From the NCBI GenBank assembly GCA_964388665.1, contig CAYMBJ010000031.1:1-45166 (forward strand): a stretch of DNA of 45,166 bases. The letters are read 5' to 3'. Shown in pieces: positions 15,114-23,480 of this stretch (positions are counted from its first letter, which is position 1; each line of letters starts with the position of its first letter). Source of the DNA: CALCCV01 sp964388665. GTDB taxonomy: Bacteria; Bdellovibrionota; Bdellovibrionia; Bdellovibrionales; Bdellovibrionaceae. The notes below the pieces were generated by a model. That model saw only the letters and a program-made list of their open reading frames with translations, searched no databases and had not been told where the DNA came from. The position numbers were made by a program, and so were the translations under genes.

Positions 15114-16886
15114 ATGATGAAACGAGAAGAAAACGCCGCCATAAAGGCGAAAGCAAACCCAAAGTCGGACCGACCAGAGAGTCGAAATCTATACCAAAGG
15201 CTGACTCATCTAAATGGTCTGCATCCGTTGATCGAGGCAGTTCCAGAGAGTGCTGTTCTCTATGAGGTGGTTGAGCTTGCTAAAGGCCATGTTGCCTATT
15301 TCAATTATGATTTGGCAAAGGAAATGGGGCTGATACCCGCTTCCCACTCGGCAACTATGAATCCTCAGCTCCACCAACAGCTGATTGATACTTTCAGTCT
15401 GCAAATTCTCAACGAATACGATGAGCTCCATCAGCGTCGCACCCAAAGACTCAAGCGCAAACCCAATCGCTATATGGCGACTCGCTACCTGCAGTGCCAG
15501 CACAAAAGCAAAACTGGAAAAACTTCCGGAGATGGACGCGGTATCTGGAATGGAATTGTTTCTCACAAAGGAAAAATTTGGGACGTCTCTAGCCGAGGTA
15601 CCGGCGTGACACGACTTTCTCCAGGATTTGTTGAACTAGGCAAACCACTCAAAACTGGAAATCGCCAGGTCGGTTATGGCTGTGGCATGGCAGATATTGA
15701 TGAGTTGGTTTCCTCAGCGGTTCAAGCCGAAATTTTTCACAATGATGGTCTTAATACAGAAAGAGTTCTGTGTGTGATTGATTTGGGCGATGGCTTCGGA
15801 ATCGGCGTCAGAGCTTCGCAAAATTTGCTGCGACCCGCTCATATGTTTCTCTATCTGAAGCAAGGTAGAACCGCCGAACTCAAGAGAATCCTAAATTATG
15901 CAATTGAGCGCCAGATTCAAAATGGAAAACTGGCGCCTCTCCCAACAAAAGCCCAGGCACTCTTGCCCAAGGGGAAATATTCAAAAAATTCTAAATATGC
16001 GGCGTTCTTGCATGGCTTTGCGAAGAACATGGCTCAATTTGCCGCCTATTTAGAAGAAAACTACATCTTTGTTTGGATGGATTGGGACGGAGACAATCTT
16101 CTCCTCGATCCGGGAATTATTGACTACGGCAGTGTTCGACAATTTGGCAGCTGCCACAATGAGTATCGGTATGACGATGTTCAAAAATATTCCACAAGCT
16201 TGAAAGAGCAAAAGGCAAAGGCTCACCTAATCGTGCGAGTTATGGCGCAATTGGTGGACAGTGCCATCACGCAATCCAAAGCTCCGCTCGCCGACTATCG
16301 GCATCACTGGAGTGTTCAGGTCTTTTTGAAAGAATTTCGACGGGCACAAAAGCAATATTTTTTAGAACGAATTGGTGCAAATTCAGATCACAAAAAATTG
16401 TCTTCACTAGAGCCACTATTTAGAAAGTTAGAAAACTGGAAGATAGGCAGCAAATTGCTTGATGTAGCCGATGGCGTCGATAACCCACCCGTGTTGAATA
16501 TGAATCGATTTGTCCACCTGAAACGGAGAGCACCACTTGAACCCGTCAAAATTAAGGAAGTGCTCACCTCATTTGGTCGCGAAGCCCGCCTAAGTCAAAA
16601 GATGGTCAAAGAGTTTAAAAAATTGGATCTGGCTCTTTCGCAGCTAATCAGAGGCAAGAACAAAAGCGAATTTCACAATATTCACTTTAGTGGCAATGCT
16701 CTTATTGAATCCGTTGAAGTCATGATCGCTAGCCGGTCCAAATATGAAGACCTTACCCAGAAAATCAATTATCTGATCAGCGAAGGATCAGGAAAACCGA
16801 CACAAACCCCTCCCACCACAAAAAAGAGCCGTTCTTTTATGGATAAAGTTTTAAAGCTCAAGCATGAGTTTGAGGACGATATTTAG
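15114..16886 (+). CDS. selO: SelO (YdiU)-family protein AMPylase, divergent
   Basis: SelO proteins are pseudokinases that transfer AMP from ATP to protein hydroxyls. Here YLQCQHKSKTGKTSGDGRG followed by IWNG corresponds to the glycine/phosphate-binding region, and VWMDWDGDNLLLDPGIIDYG to the catalytic segment. In the latter, D327 and N328 precede D337 of the DYG motif by ten and nine residues, the same spacing as the catalytic/metal residues of characterised SelO (D252, N253, D262 in Pseudomonas syringae). Overall sequence is far from the E. coli type and 590 residues long, against about 480-490, with a Lys/Arg-rich N-terminus and an extra helical C-terminal region of about 150 residues. No CxxC or selenocysteine-like end is present. 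The 3' end overlaps the convergent coiled-coil gene by four bases. Confidence 0.7.
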   Translation: MMKREENAAIKAKANPKSDRPESRNLYQRLTHLNGLHPLIEAVPESAVLYEVVELAKGHVAYFNYDLAKEMGLIPASHSATMNPQLHQQLIDTFSLQILNEYDELHQRRTQRLKRKPNRYMATRYLQCQHKSKTGKTSGDGRGIWNGIVSHKGKIWDVSSRGTGVTRLSPGFVELGKPLKTGNRQVGYGCGMADIDELVSSAVQAEIFHNDGLNTERVLCVIDLGDGFGIGVRASQNLLRPAHMFLYLKQGRTAELKRILNYAIERQIQNGKLAPLPTKAQALLPKGKYSKNSKYAAFLHGFAKNMAQFAAYLEENYIFVWMDWDGDNLLLDPGIIDYGSVRQFGSCHNEYRYDDVQKYSTSLKEQKAKAHLIVRVMAQLVDSAITQSKAPLADYRHHWSVQVFLKEFRRAQKQYFLERIGANSDHKKLSSLEPLFRKLENWKIGSKLLDVADGVDNPPVLNMNRFVHLKRRAPLEPVKIKEVLTSFGREARLSQKMVKEFKKLDLALSQLIRGKNKSEFHNIHFSGNALIESVEVMIASRSKYEDLTQKINYLISEGSGKPTQTPPTTKKSRSFMDKVLKLKHEFEDDI

Positions 16887-18025
16887 GAAAATGATTTTTC
16901 TGTCTTCTCATGAGCCTGAGCCTGAAATGGCAGTTGATTTTGGTTTGAATTTTGACTTTGGTTTGCATTCTGTGGCTGCCCAGCATTCTGCGCCTGATGA
17001 GATTGCTGCCCCTGGCCTGGGTTGAGCCCCTGGTTCTGGATGTAGTAAGTCAAGCGAGCAATGTAGTCCTTAAAATTTGTATTCTCTTGCTTAAGTAGAG
17101 CCACTTGAGTCATGACTTGTTGCAAGTGGGCATAATACTCTTGAGATTCTGCCGACTTTTTATCTAAGGCCAACTTCATTTCAACAATTTTATTCTCTGC
17201 CACCGACATTAGATTTTTAAGCACGTCATTTTGTTGAAGTGCGCTGTTCTCGACTTGATTGAAAGAAACTGAAATGTCCTCTAATTTCAAACTCAACTCA
17301 TCAATGTGCTTGTCCTGCTGTTCAATTCGCATCTCTTGATCTTGGCATTTTTCACTAGTTTGGTTGAGTTCTCGTGTCAGCCTTTCCTTTTCTTGGAACG
17401 CTTCAGTATAGTCTCTTTCGAGGTCTTTGAGCTTCATTTCAAAACCCTTGCGCAACTCCAGCCAATCTTGTTGATCTCGGGCCGACGAACTTTTCAAAAC
17501 CGCTAATGTCTTTTCTAAATCTGATTTTGCCTCATACAGCCCATCAATTTCTTTTTGCAAAGCTCGCTGCTTTTCAATCAACGACTGATGATAACGCTTT
17601 TCTTCTGCTTGGCTCTGCAGTGTGCGCGCTTTAAATGCTTGTACCTCTAGCTGCAGTTGCAAATTGAGCTCTAAAGACTTTGAAAGATCGGCATTTAGTT
17701 TCATATTGGTGGAGCGCTCTGATGCGAGCTGATCTGATAGTTGACGCACCTGCACATTGAAGTCAGACTGAATGAGATGAATGGAATCTAAAGATTTTAT
17801 TTTTTCTTTAAACTCCTCTTGAGCTCCCTGAAGGTCATCCTGAAATTTTTTAATTTGATTTTGCATCTTTTCGATTCTGAACTTTTGTCCAAAATTTGGC
17901 GAGTTGGGAGAATTAAAATCCATACGCTCCTCATATAAATTTGAAGTGGATTTTTGACTCAATTCGTTTAGCTTACTACAAATTTCGTCGAATAATCTTT
18001 CGTGGTCCGGCAAGTTTTGCGACAT
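16883..18025 (-). CDS. Long coiled-coil protein with Gln/Asn-rich tail
   Basis: A 380-residue cytoplasmic protein without signal peptide or membrane segment. Residues about 50-325 are almost continuous heptads rich in Glu, Lys, Gln and Leu, predicting a coiled coil several hundred angstroms long. The last 50 residues are Gln/Asn-rich with repeated short units (QNAGQPQNANQSQNSNQNQ), a prion-like low-complexity tail. No head domain is recognised. Such filament-like proteins serve as cytoskeletal or polar scaffolds in Bdellovibrio relatives and myxobacteria; the role here is inference. The gene converges on selO, with stop codons overlapping. It differs from the smaller coiled-coil protein at 775-1278 in having the Gln-rich tail. 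Confidence 0.65.
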   Translation of the reverse strand: MSQNLPDHERLFDEICSKLNELSQKSTSNLYEERMDFNSPNSPNFGQKFRIEKMQNQIKKFQDDLQGAQEEFKEKIKSLDSIHLIQSDFNVQVRQLSDQLASERSTNMKLNADLSKSLELNLQLQLEVQAFKARTLQSQAEEKRYHQSLIEKQRALQKEIDGLYEAKSDLEKTLAVLKSSSARDQQDWLELRKGFEMKLKDLERDYTEAFQEKERLTRELNQTSEKCQDQEMRIEQQDKHIDELSLKLEDISVSFNQVENSALQQNDVLKNLMSVAENKIVEMKLALDKKSAESQEYYAHLQQVMTQVALLKQENTNFKDYIARLTYYIQNQGLNPGQGQQSHQAQNAGQPQNANQSQNSNQNQLPFQAQAHEKTEKSFS

Positions 18026-18204
18026 AGGTAATAGTGAGTTTAGACTTTAGTGCAAATCTTCGTCACCAATTAGTTTTTAAAGATTGATAGACCAAGCCCA
18101 AGGTATGAATTTAAAGATGAGTTGAGGTTAGTGATCAGCAGGACTTTTTTGCCTCTGCCGAGGTCATTGCGAGCTCATCTTTGTCAAACTTAGGTAAGTC
18201 GTAA

Positions 18205-18233
18205 CTCTAAGTAACCACTTGGGCTACCTAGAG
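18205..18233. terminator. Stem-loop after porin-like gene, terminator candidate
   Basis: CTCTAAGTA and TACCTAGAG can pair over nine positions with one mismatch or G:U pair, loop of eleven bases. It lies 44 bases beyond the porin-like stop on the minus strand. No T-run follows, so it may be an RNA-stabilising or rho-associated structure rather than an intrinsic terminator. Confidence 0.35.
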
Positions 18234-18276
18234 AATTTCTAAATTTTATTTTTTGACTTGACGAATTTAATGGAAA

Positions 18277-19710
18277 TTAAAATTGAATGGCCGCTCTTGT
18301 TGCAAAACCATAAGTGAATCCAATTGGTAAGTCATTGATTCCATTCTTGAATGCTCCTCCAGGAGAGAGCAACCCAAGCTGATTAGACCAAGTGATTTTT
18401 TCAGTCATGCGGTAGTTAAGCTCGAGATCCAACTCGTATCCCAAATCATATTTAAAGCCATCAGCACCTGTGGGATTTTTCAAAACCTGGCCATAAGTCA
18501 GAGTTGTCAATAAGTCCAATTTCTCGTTCCACTTGTATGTCATTCGCGGCGACAAATACATAGCATTACTGATGGTCTCATCATCTGGAGAATTAAAAAC
18601 ATCCAAAGTCCTGGTGGTGTTGGTGATGCTGGGCCGATAGTTCTTGGTTCCAAGGACATCGACTTGACCCAACCGATGATTGAACATCAGCATTGCGACG
18701 TCGTAGTTGCGATCAAACTGAAATCCTTCGTTCACATCTTCCGTTGAAGGATCGTCGCCACTGGCCATACCCAAACGAACATCCCAGTTGAGGCTTGAGT
18801 TTTCCGGCCGAATCTTAATCTCTGCAGCCAGACCATAGGAATTGACTCTCAGATCACGCATTGCCGCATCTTTGATACCCGTGTCCGCAGTGAAAAATCC
18901 ACCTTCAAACTTAAAACCAAATGTCGTCCAATCGCGTCCCAGGACAAAATTTGTTCGCTGTGACGACCATCCTCCGGCAAGTGTTCCACCTGCAGGCAAA
19001 TTGGTAAGATTGGCGCCATCGCTCGCTTTGCGTTTTTCCAGGGTCAAACCAATCAGAGAACCCGATTCTTTGCTATCATAAAAGAATTCGTACACCTCAT
19101 CAGTTGAGTTCAAGCCTTGGCCGTAATCTTCGTCGTAAATTCGACCGATCATCGGCATAAAATAGAAGTTATTGATTCTGAATTTATAGCCAACAACATC
19201 ATGGGTATCCATCCAGTGATCAAAGAGTCCATTTCCTGCATTGTAGGTCATGCCCAGGCCGAAGTCTCGTGGCGCGCGTCCCACAACCAAAGAACCATAT
19301 TCGTTATTCACATTTAGATAGAGCTGGCTTGCACGGATGTTTGTTCCGGAGTGCGATTGCGCATCATTGCCCCCATTTGAGGATGCCTGAGTGCGATCAT
19401 TGTATCCCCACTGCTGGCCCAATTGCGATTGATTGTAGGCATCCATTTCGGTACCAAAAATATCAAATCGTCCAATCACATTGACACCCTCAGCAGCGAT
19501 GATGATGGGATTCAAATGCAAATAGTGCGTTCCATAGGCCTTGCGTTGTCCCGTGCCGCCCAGAGCTGGCTTGTCTAATTCCATCCACTCAGCACGGTAG
19601 CCACCTTTCCAATCTAGAACCATCGCTTGAGCTTGGCAGATGCCCGTCAAAACGAGAATCGCAACGGCAACCATTTTCACATATGAATGTACAACTGAAT
19701 TTTCCTTCAT
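18277..19710 (-). CDS. Porin-like outer-membrane beta-barrel protein
   Basis: A 477-residue protein with a signal peptide (VKMVAVAILVLTGICQAQAM) and a mature part dominated by amphipathic strands with aromatic girdle residues, such as YRAEWMEL, THYLHLNPIIIAAEG and VIGRFDIFGTEM. It ends RAAIQF, a terminal Phe as expected for outer-membrane insertion. Length and strand density would allow 16-18 strands. There is no alginate/OprP/OmpA signature that I can name. AAGGAA precedes the ATG. The start is only nine bases after the stop of the H1-like/GroES fusion gene, so it is the last gene of a four-gene operon with that protein and two DUF507 proteins. Substrate unknown. Confidence 0.7.
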   Translation of the reverse strand: MKENSVVHSYVKMVAVAILVLTGICQAQAMVLDWKGGYRAEWMELDKPALGGTGQRKAYGTHYLHLNPIIIAAEGVNVIGRFDIFGTEMDAYNQSQLGQQWGYNDRTQASSNGGNDAQSHSGTNIRASQLYLNVNNEYGSLVVGRAPRDFGLGMTYNAGNGLFDHWMDTHDVVGYKFRINNFYFMPMIGRIYDEDYGQGLNSTDEVYEFFYDSKESGSLIGLTLEKRKASDGANLTNLPAGGTLAGGWSSQRTNFVLGRDWTTFGFKFEGGFFTADTGIKDAAMRDLRVNSYGLAAEIKIRPENSSLNWDVRLGMASGDDPSTEDVNEGFQFDRNYDVAMLMFNHRLGQVDVLGTKNYRPSITNTTRTLDVFNSPDDETISNAMYLSPRMTYKWNEKLDLLTTLTYGQVLKNPTGADGFKYDLGYELDLELNYRMTEKITWSNQLGLLSPGGAFKNGINDLPIGFTYGFATRAAIQF

Positions 19711-19719
19711 GAGTTCCTT

Positions 19720-20418
19720 CTACTTTCTAGTAATTCCAAGTACGTCTGACTCTCTTAAAATCATTAGTTTTTCGCCTTGAACATCAATATCTGTACCAGC
19801 AAATTGCTCAAATATAATTTCATCACCCACATTGACATCCATGGGCTTCACTTTTCCTTTTGCATTTCGGTGACCACGGCCAATAGCCAAAACAACCGCA
19901 CGATAGTATCCAGACACCTCTGTTACAGTGTCTGGGATATAGAGTCCGCCCGCTGTTAGTCGTTCCTTCTTTTCAGTGGGGCTCACCAAAATGCGATCAT
20001 CCAAGGGGCGCAACAGATCACGCATCTGAGCTTGAGAAAGCTTTGGTCGAGCTGTCACTCGCACTGCTGCCTTGGCGGGTGTTGCTTTTTGGGCCTTGGT
20101 TGCCATTTTTGTATTGGTTGGTTTTGCGGCAGATTTCTTTGTCGCCGGGCTGGCTACCGTTTTGGAAGCCTTTTTTACCGTCGTCTTGCCTGATTTTTTA
20201 CTCGCGGTTGTCTTTACTGCCTTTTTCACGACCTTCTTGACTGATTTAATAACTGACTTCTTAGCCGACTTTATCGCCGCCTTGAGTTTTCCCACTTTTT
20301 TTGGCTTTGCCGGAGTTGCTTTTGCGTTTGTTTTTAATTTTGCTTTCGAAGCCTTTGCTTTTGGGGCCTTTGCTTTTGACGCCTTTGCAGTTTTCGCTTT
20401 CGCCTTTTTCTTAGCCAC
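19720..20418 (-). CDS. Histone-H1-like Lys/Ala-rich region fused to GroES domain
   Basis: Residue numbers use the GTG start at 20418, which has GAGAGG upstream and overlaps the preceding DUF507 stop; the frame stays open to 20463. Residues 1-120 are extremely basic and low in complexity, with repeats such as KAKTAKASKAKAPKAKASK and KSAKKSVIKSVKKVVKK, like histone H1 or chlamydial Hc1 tails. Residues about 135-232 are a full co-chaperonin domain: LRPLDDRILVSPT, a mobile-loop region around ERLTAGGLYIPDTV, the roof and GRG turn (VVLAIGRGHRN), VKPMDVNVGDEIIFEQF and EKLMILRESDVLGI. It should bind nucleic acid or another polyanion through the tail while the GroES part docks on a GroEL ring. No groEL is nearby. 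The tail could instead be a ribosome or membrane tether. Confidence 0.85.
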   Translation of the reverse strand: MAKKKAKAKTAKASKAKAPKAKASKAKLKTNAKATPAKPKKVGKLKAAIKSAKKSVIKSVKKVVKKAVKTTASKKSGKTTVKKASKTVASPATKKSAAKPTNTKMATKAQKATPAKAAVRVTARPKLSQAQMRDLLRPLDDRILVSPTEKKERLTAGGLYIPDTVTEVSGYYRAVVLAIGRGHRNAKGKVKPMDVNVGDEIIFEQFAGTDIDVQGEKLMILRESDVLGITRK

Positions 20419-20680
20419 GTTTTGACCTCTCTTCTTCAAGATATTTTTTATACAAAATTTCAAATTCAGGACTTCCCTCTAACACTCCTCGCTTCAGAGA
20501 GGCTACTTTTTCTTTTGCTTTTCGATCCAACTCGCTCTCTTCCTTAACAAACTCGCGCAGAGCCAGTTTCGCCACTCGCAAAGCTGAATCGTCGTCGCTG
20601 AAATCAAGAAGATCATCTTCCCAAACACCGTCGGTCAAAAGGTGAGCCCAGTGATTCACCCGATCATCAGATAAAATCAT
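20411..20680 (-). CDS. DUF507 family protein (full-length type)
   Basis: An 89-residue protein matching the DUF507 family, found mainly in Deltaproteobacteria, Aquificae and relatives: MILSDDRVNHWAHLLTDGVW, a middle acidic stretch (DDLLDFSDDDSALR), then LKRGVLEGSPEFEILYKKYL. It is helical and charged, with no signal peptide and no known biochemical function. Its ATG overlaps the stop of the preceding paralogue by four bases (ATGA), and its own stop overlaps the GTG start of the H1-like/GroES fusion by eight bases, so the three should be translated together. Two tandem DUF507 genes in this arrangement recur in several genomes to my knowledge, but I cannot verify that here. Confidence 0.82.
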   Translation of the reverse strand: MILSDDRVNHWAHLLTDGVWEDDLLDFSDDDSALRVAKLALREFVKEESELDRKAKEKVASLKRGVLEGSPEFEILYKKYLEEERSKRG

Positions 20681-21015
20681 AAAATCATCTTTCTTTCTTT
20701 TGCTAATTTCTGTTTAAGCATCGGAAACATCTTGTATCTTTGAAATTCCCCGGCATTGGTGCGCTCTAGATCATCCAACATGCGGTGCACTTCACGGTCC
20801 AATTCTGCTTCTTTCTCCAGCTCAGCCACGATCACTTGCTCCAACTTTTGCATCACTTCTGCTTCTGAGACCTTGAGAGTGAGGAGGTTCTGCTCCTGCC
20901 AGTGCCTATACACTTTTGTCGCAATGGCGTGGACCTGTTTATTGGACAGTTTCAACTTTGATTGCTTGTCGACCTGAGACTTTCTATCGAATTGCGAAGA
21001 CACTTTGCGTACCAC
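20677..21015 (-). CDS. DUF507 family protein, N-terminal paralogue
   Basis: A 112-residue DUF507-like protein. The core is KLSNKQVHAIATKVYRHWQ, followed by an acidic helix (VEAEVMQKLEQ-like) and the closing segment ERTNAGEFQRYKMFPMLKQK. These parallel the ordering of motifs in the downstream DUF507 protein, though GSPE is replaced by NAGE. The start is GTG at 21015, or GTG at 21003, which has a better-spaced GGTGG; the choice does not affect the domain. It is the first gene of the four-gene operon ending with the porin-like gene. It starts only 47 bases from the divergent PBP1b-type gene, so the promoters overlap and the two units may be co-regulated. Confidence 0.75.
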   Translation of the reverse strand: MVRKVSSQFDRKSQVDKQSKLKLSNKQVHAIATKVYRHWQEQNLLTLKVSEAEVMQKLEQVIVAELEKEAELDREVHRMLDDLERTNAGEFQRYKMFPMLKQKLAKERKMIL

Positions 21016-21062
21016 CTCTCAAATGTTGCCAAAGCCCTATCATTACTTATAATCTAATCTCT

Positions 21063-23423
21063 ATGTCGCTTGAGACTCGGGCCAAATTAAAGACTATTTT
21101 AACTGCTTTTACAATTCTTCTGACGCTCGCAATCATCTGTTTTATTTGGGTTGTTGTAGAAATGAATCAGACCTTGAAGTCGAAGTTGCAAGAGAAGGCC
21201 TTTCTCGTGCCAACTGAATACTATACACGTCCACTGACCTTTCGTCCCTTGAAGTCAATATCACTATCGAGCCTCCAGGAAGAATTGAAAAAACTGGGTT
21301 TTCGCTCCCGCGATTGGAGTCAACCCCTGCTCTCAGGAGATTTTGCCATCTCGGATAGCTACCAATGCGCTTCACGCATGCAGGTGGCAATGAGCTCCTA
21401 CGTCTCCTCATGCTTGGTTTTTGTGCCTTTAGCCAGCAACAGGAATCCCACATCTTTCGAAAAAAATGCCGTGTGGCTCACTTTTCGCGAAGATAGCATA
21501 ATTGACTCTATTTACAGTGCCTATCCGGTTCGCCCCATCGAAGAGGCCCATTTGGAGCCAAAACTTCTGACTTCGTATCTAGGAGATGAGCCTTTTCTGA
21601 ACGAAGAAGTCACTCTTGGGCTGGTGCCACCGCAATGCCTCAATAGCATTGTGGCCATTGAAGACAATCAGTTCCTCGAGCACATTGGCGTCAGTCCAAC
21701 AGGCATCATGAGGGCCCTGATGAAAAACGTGGCCACCGGACGCAAAGCTCAGGGCGGCTCAACCATCACACAGCAGTTAGTGAAGAATTATTTTCTTACA
21801 AGCGAAAAAACCTTTCGCCGCAAGATTATGGAACTCATTTTATCAGTGCTGCTAGAGGGTCAATTTACCAAAGACGAAATCCTATCAACATATATAAACA
21901 TCATTTATATGGGCAAAAACGGCGCCTATCAGATTCGCGGCTTTGGCTCGGCCAGCCAGTATTATTTTTCAAAGAGCATTTCTGACCTCAACCTCAGTGA
22001 GTGTGCGCTGATGGCTGCATTGGTCAACAGTCCGGGTTTATTCAATCCCTTTCTGAATCCAGATAACGCCACCAAGCGACGCTCGCTAGTGCTCGAAAAA
22101 ATGCATAACAATGGATACATCTCTGAGAGCGAGCGTGTCGAAGCCGAAGCGTTTCCTCTGCCTCGGCGAAAGCCTGTTTTGGCTACAGAAACCGCGCCTT
22201 ATTATATAGATGCCGCAAAAAAGGAACTGCGTCGCCTGAATGTGCCTATCGAAGGCCATCGAATCTATTTGGGTTTGGATTTAAAATCTCAGGCCATTGC
22301 GCAAGATGCATTGGTAAAGTCTCTTGAAACTTTAGAAGCAAAAAATAAAAAAATCAAAGCCCTCAAAGATAAGGGAAAAACCTTAGAAGGCCTTGTCCTT
22401 GTCGCCGATCCCATCACCGGCCTAATCGAAGTCGCCGTTGGAGGACGTAGCTACCGAATGACTCAATTCAATAGAGCCATTGATGGCCATCGTCAGGTCG
22501 GCAGCATCTTTAAGCCTTTTGTTTATCTGACTGCACTGCTTGAAAACTCCATCGAAGGTGAAGAATTAAATAGTTCAGAAGGTGAGCGCCCCATCCGCCA
22601 CCCACTTTCTCTGATTGAGGATAAAAAGGAAACTTATAAATATGATGGGCAACGGTGGACACCGCAAAACTATGGTAGAAAATACTTTGGTCAAGTCCCT
22701 ATGTTTTTTGCCCTCAAAGAAAGCCTAAATGCAGCGACAGTTCGTTTGGGAATGGAGGTCGGATTAGAAAAAATAATTCAGACCGCTCGCGCCCTGGGAG
22801 TGCAGTCAGAGCTCAAACCGTTGCCAGCAATGCTTCTTGGCGCCTTTGAGCTGTACCCTATTGAAGTGCTTCAGAGCTATGCCACCTTGGCTCAGTTGGG
22901 CCGCAAAACTCAATTGGGATTTGTAAAGCGCGTAGAAACTCTAAAAGGAGAATTGATTTTCGATCACACTCCCGATCCCGAATTGGCCGTTGACGAATCA
23001 GCAACTGCGGTAGTGGTCGGCATGATGAAGCAAGTTCTGCTATCGGGTTCTGCAAGAGGAGTTACGGCTTCAGGATTTTTTCACCCAGCGGCAGGTAAGA
23101 CGGGCACCACGAGCGACAATCGTGACGCTTGGTTTTGCGGCTTCACACCGCAAATGATCACCTTGGTTTGGGTGGGCTACGATGACAACTCTGTCTCAGG
23201 TTTAACAGGATCCAGCGGCGCAGTTCCTGTTTGGTCAAGCATCATGCATACTTTGAGCAACCAATACACACCCGTGGATTTTCCATGGCCCGAGTCCACT
23301 TCCAAAGTCATAGTGGATGCAACCACTCTCTCCGAACTCAATGCATTTAAAGAGGACGAAACTCCCACAGCTGTGGAGTTGATTTTTAAAAAAGGGACGG
23401 AACCGCGAACAGTGGCCTTTTAA
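21063..23423 (+). CDS. mrcB: Class A penicillin-binding protein, PBP1b type
   Basis: Bifunctional inner-membrane enzyme that polymerises lipid II and cross-links peptidoglycan. The ATG at 21063 is chosen because the membrane anchor (about residues 15-38) follows directly; the frame is open further upstream across the divergent gene. Residues about 45-120 look like a UB2H domain (VPTEYYTRPLTFRPL), the mark of PBP1b. The GT51 domain has IEDNQFLEHIGVSPTGI with catalytic Glu near 200, GGSTITQQLVKNYFL and RKIMELILSVLLEGQFTKDE. The transpeptidase has GSIFKPFVY (Ser near 480), SLNAATV (near 553) and KTGTTSDNRDAWF (near 679). At 786 residues it is complete. A strong terminator follows. UB2H suggests activation by an LpoB-like lipoprotein, not identified here. 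Confidence 0.9.
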   Translation: MSLETRAKLKTILTAFTILLTLAIICFIWVVVEMNQTLKSKLQEKAFLVPTEYYTRPLTFRPLKSISLSSLQEELKKLGFRSRDWSQPLLSGDFAISDSYQCASRMQVAMSSYVSSCLVFVPLASNRNPTSFEKNAVWLTFREDSIIDSIYSAYPVRPIEEAHLEPKLLTSYLGDEPFLNEEVTLGLVPPQCLNSIVAIEDNQFLEHIGVSPTGIMRALMKNVATGRKAQGGSTITQQLVKNYFLTSEKTFRRKIMELILSVLLEGQFTKDEILSTYINIIYMGKNGAYQIRGFGSASQYYFSKSISDLNLSECALMAALVNSPGLFNPFLNPDNATKRRSLVLEKMHNNGYISESERVEAEAFPLPRRKPVLATETAPYYIDAAKKELRRLNVPIEGHRIYLGLDLKSQAIAQDALVKSLETLEAKNKKIKALKDKGKTLEGLVLVADPITGLIEVAVGGRSYRMTQFNRAIDGHRQVGSIFKPFVYLTALLENSIEGEELNSSEGERPIRHPLSLIEDKKETYKYDGQRWTPQNYGRKYFGQVPMFFALKESLNAATVRLGMEVGLEKIIQTARALGVQSELKPLPAMLLGAFELYPIEVLQSYATLAQLGRKTQLGFVKRVETLKGELIFDHTPDPELAVDESATAVVVGMMKQVLLSGSARGVTASGFFHPAAGKTGTTSDNRDAWFCGFTPQMITLVWVGYDDNSVSGLTGSSGAVPVWSSIMHTLSNQYTPVDFPWPESTSKVIVDATTLSELNAFKEDETPTAVELIFKKGTEPRTVAF

Positions 23424-23434
23424 ATCGATTTTAC

Positions 23435-23463
23435 TAGGGCCACTGGTTCGCTGGCCCTTTTTT
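23435..23463 (+). terminator. Rho-independent terminator of PBP1b gene
   Basis: AGGGCCA (23436-23442) pairs perfectly with TGGCCCT (23452-23458) around a nine-base loop, followed by a run of T to 23463. It begins 12 bases after the stop codon. Confidence 0.88.
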
Positions 23464-23480
23464 AGCGGAATTTAGTTTGT

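Noticed and set aside
20072..20425. A 117-aa plus-strand open frame rich in Phe, Ala and Val, looking like a membrane protein
   Set aside because: It is the antisense of the Lys/Ala-rich tail of the GroES fusion; AAR/GCN codons read backward give Phe/Ala/Leu. No ribosome binding site or homologue-like motif.
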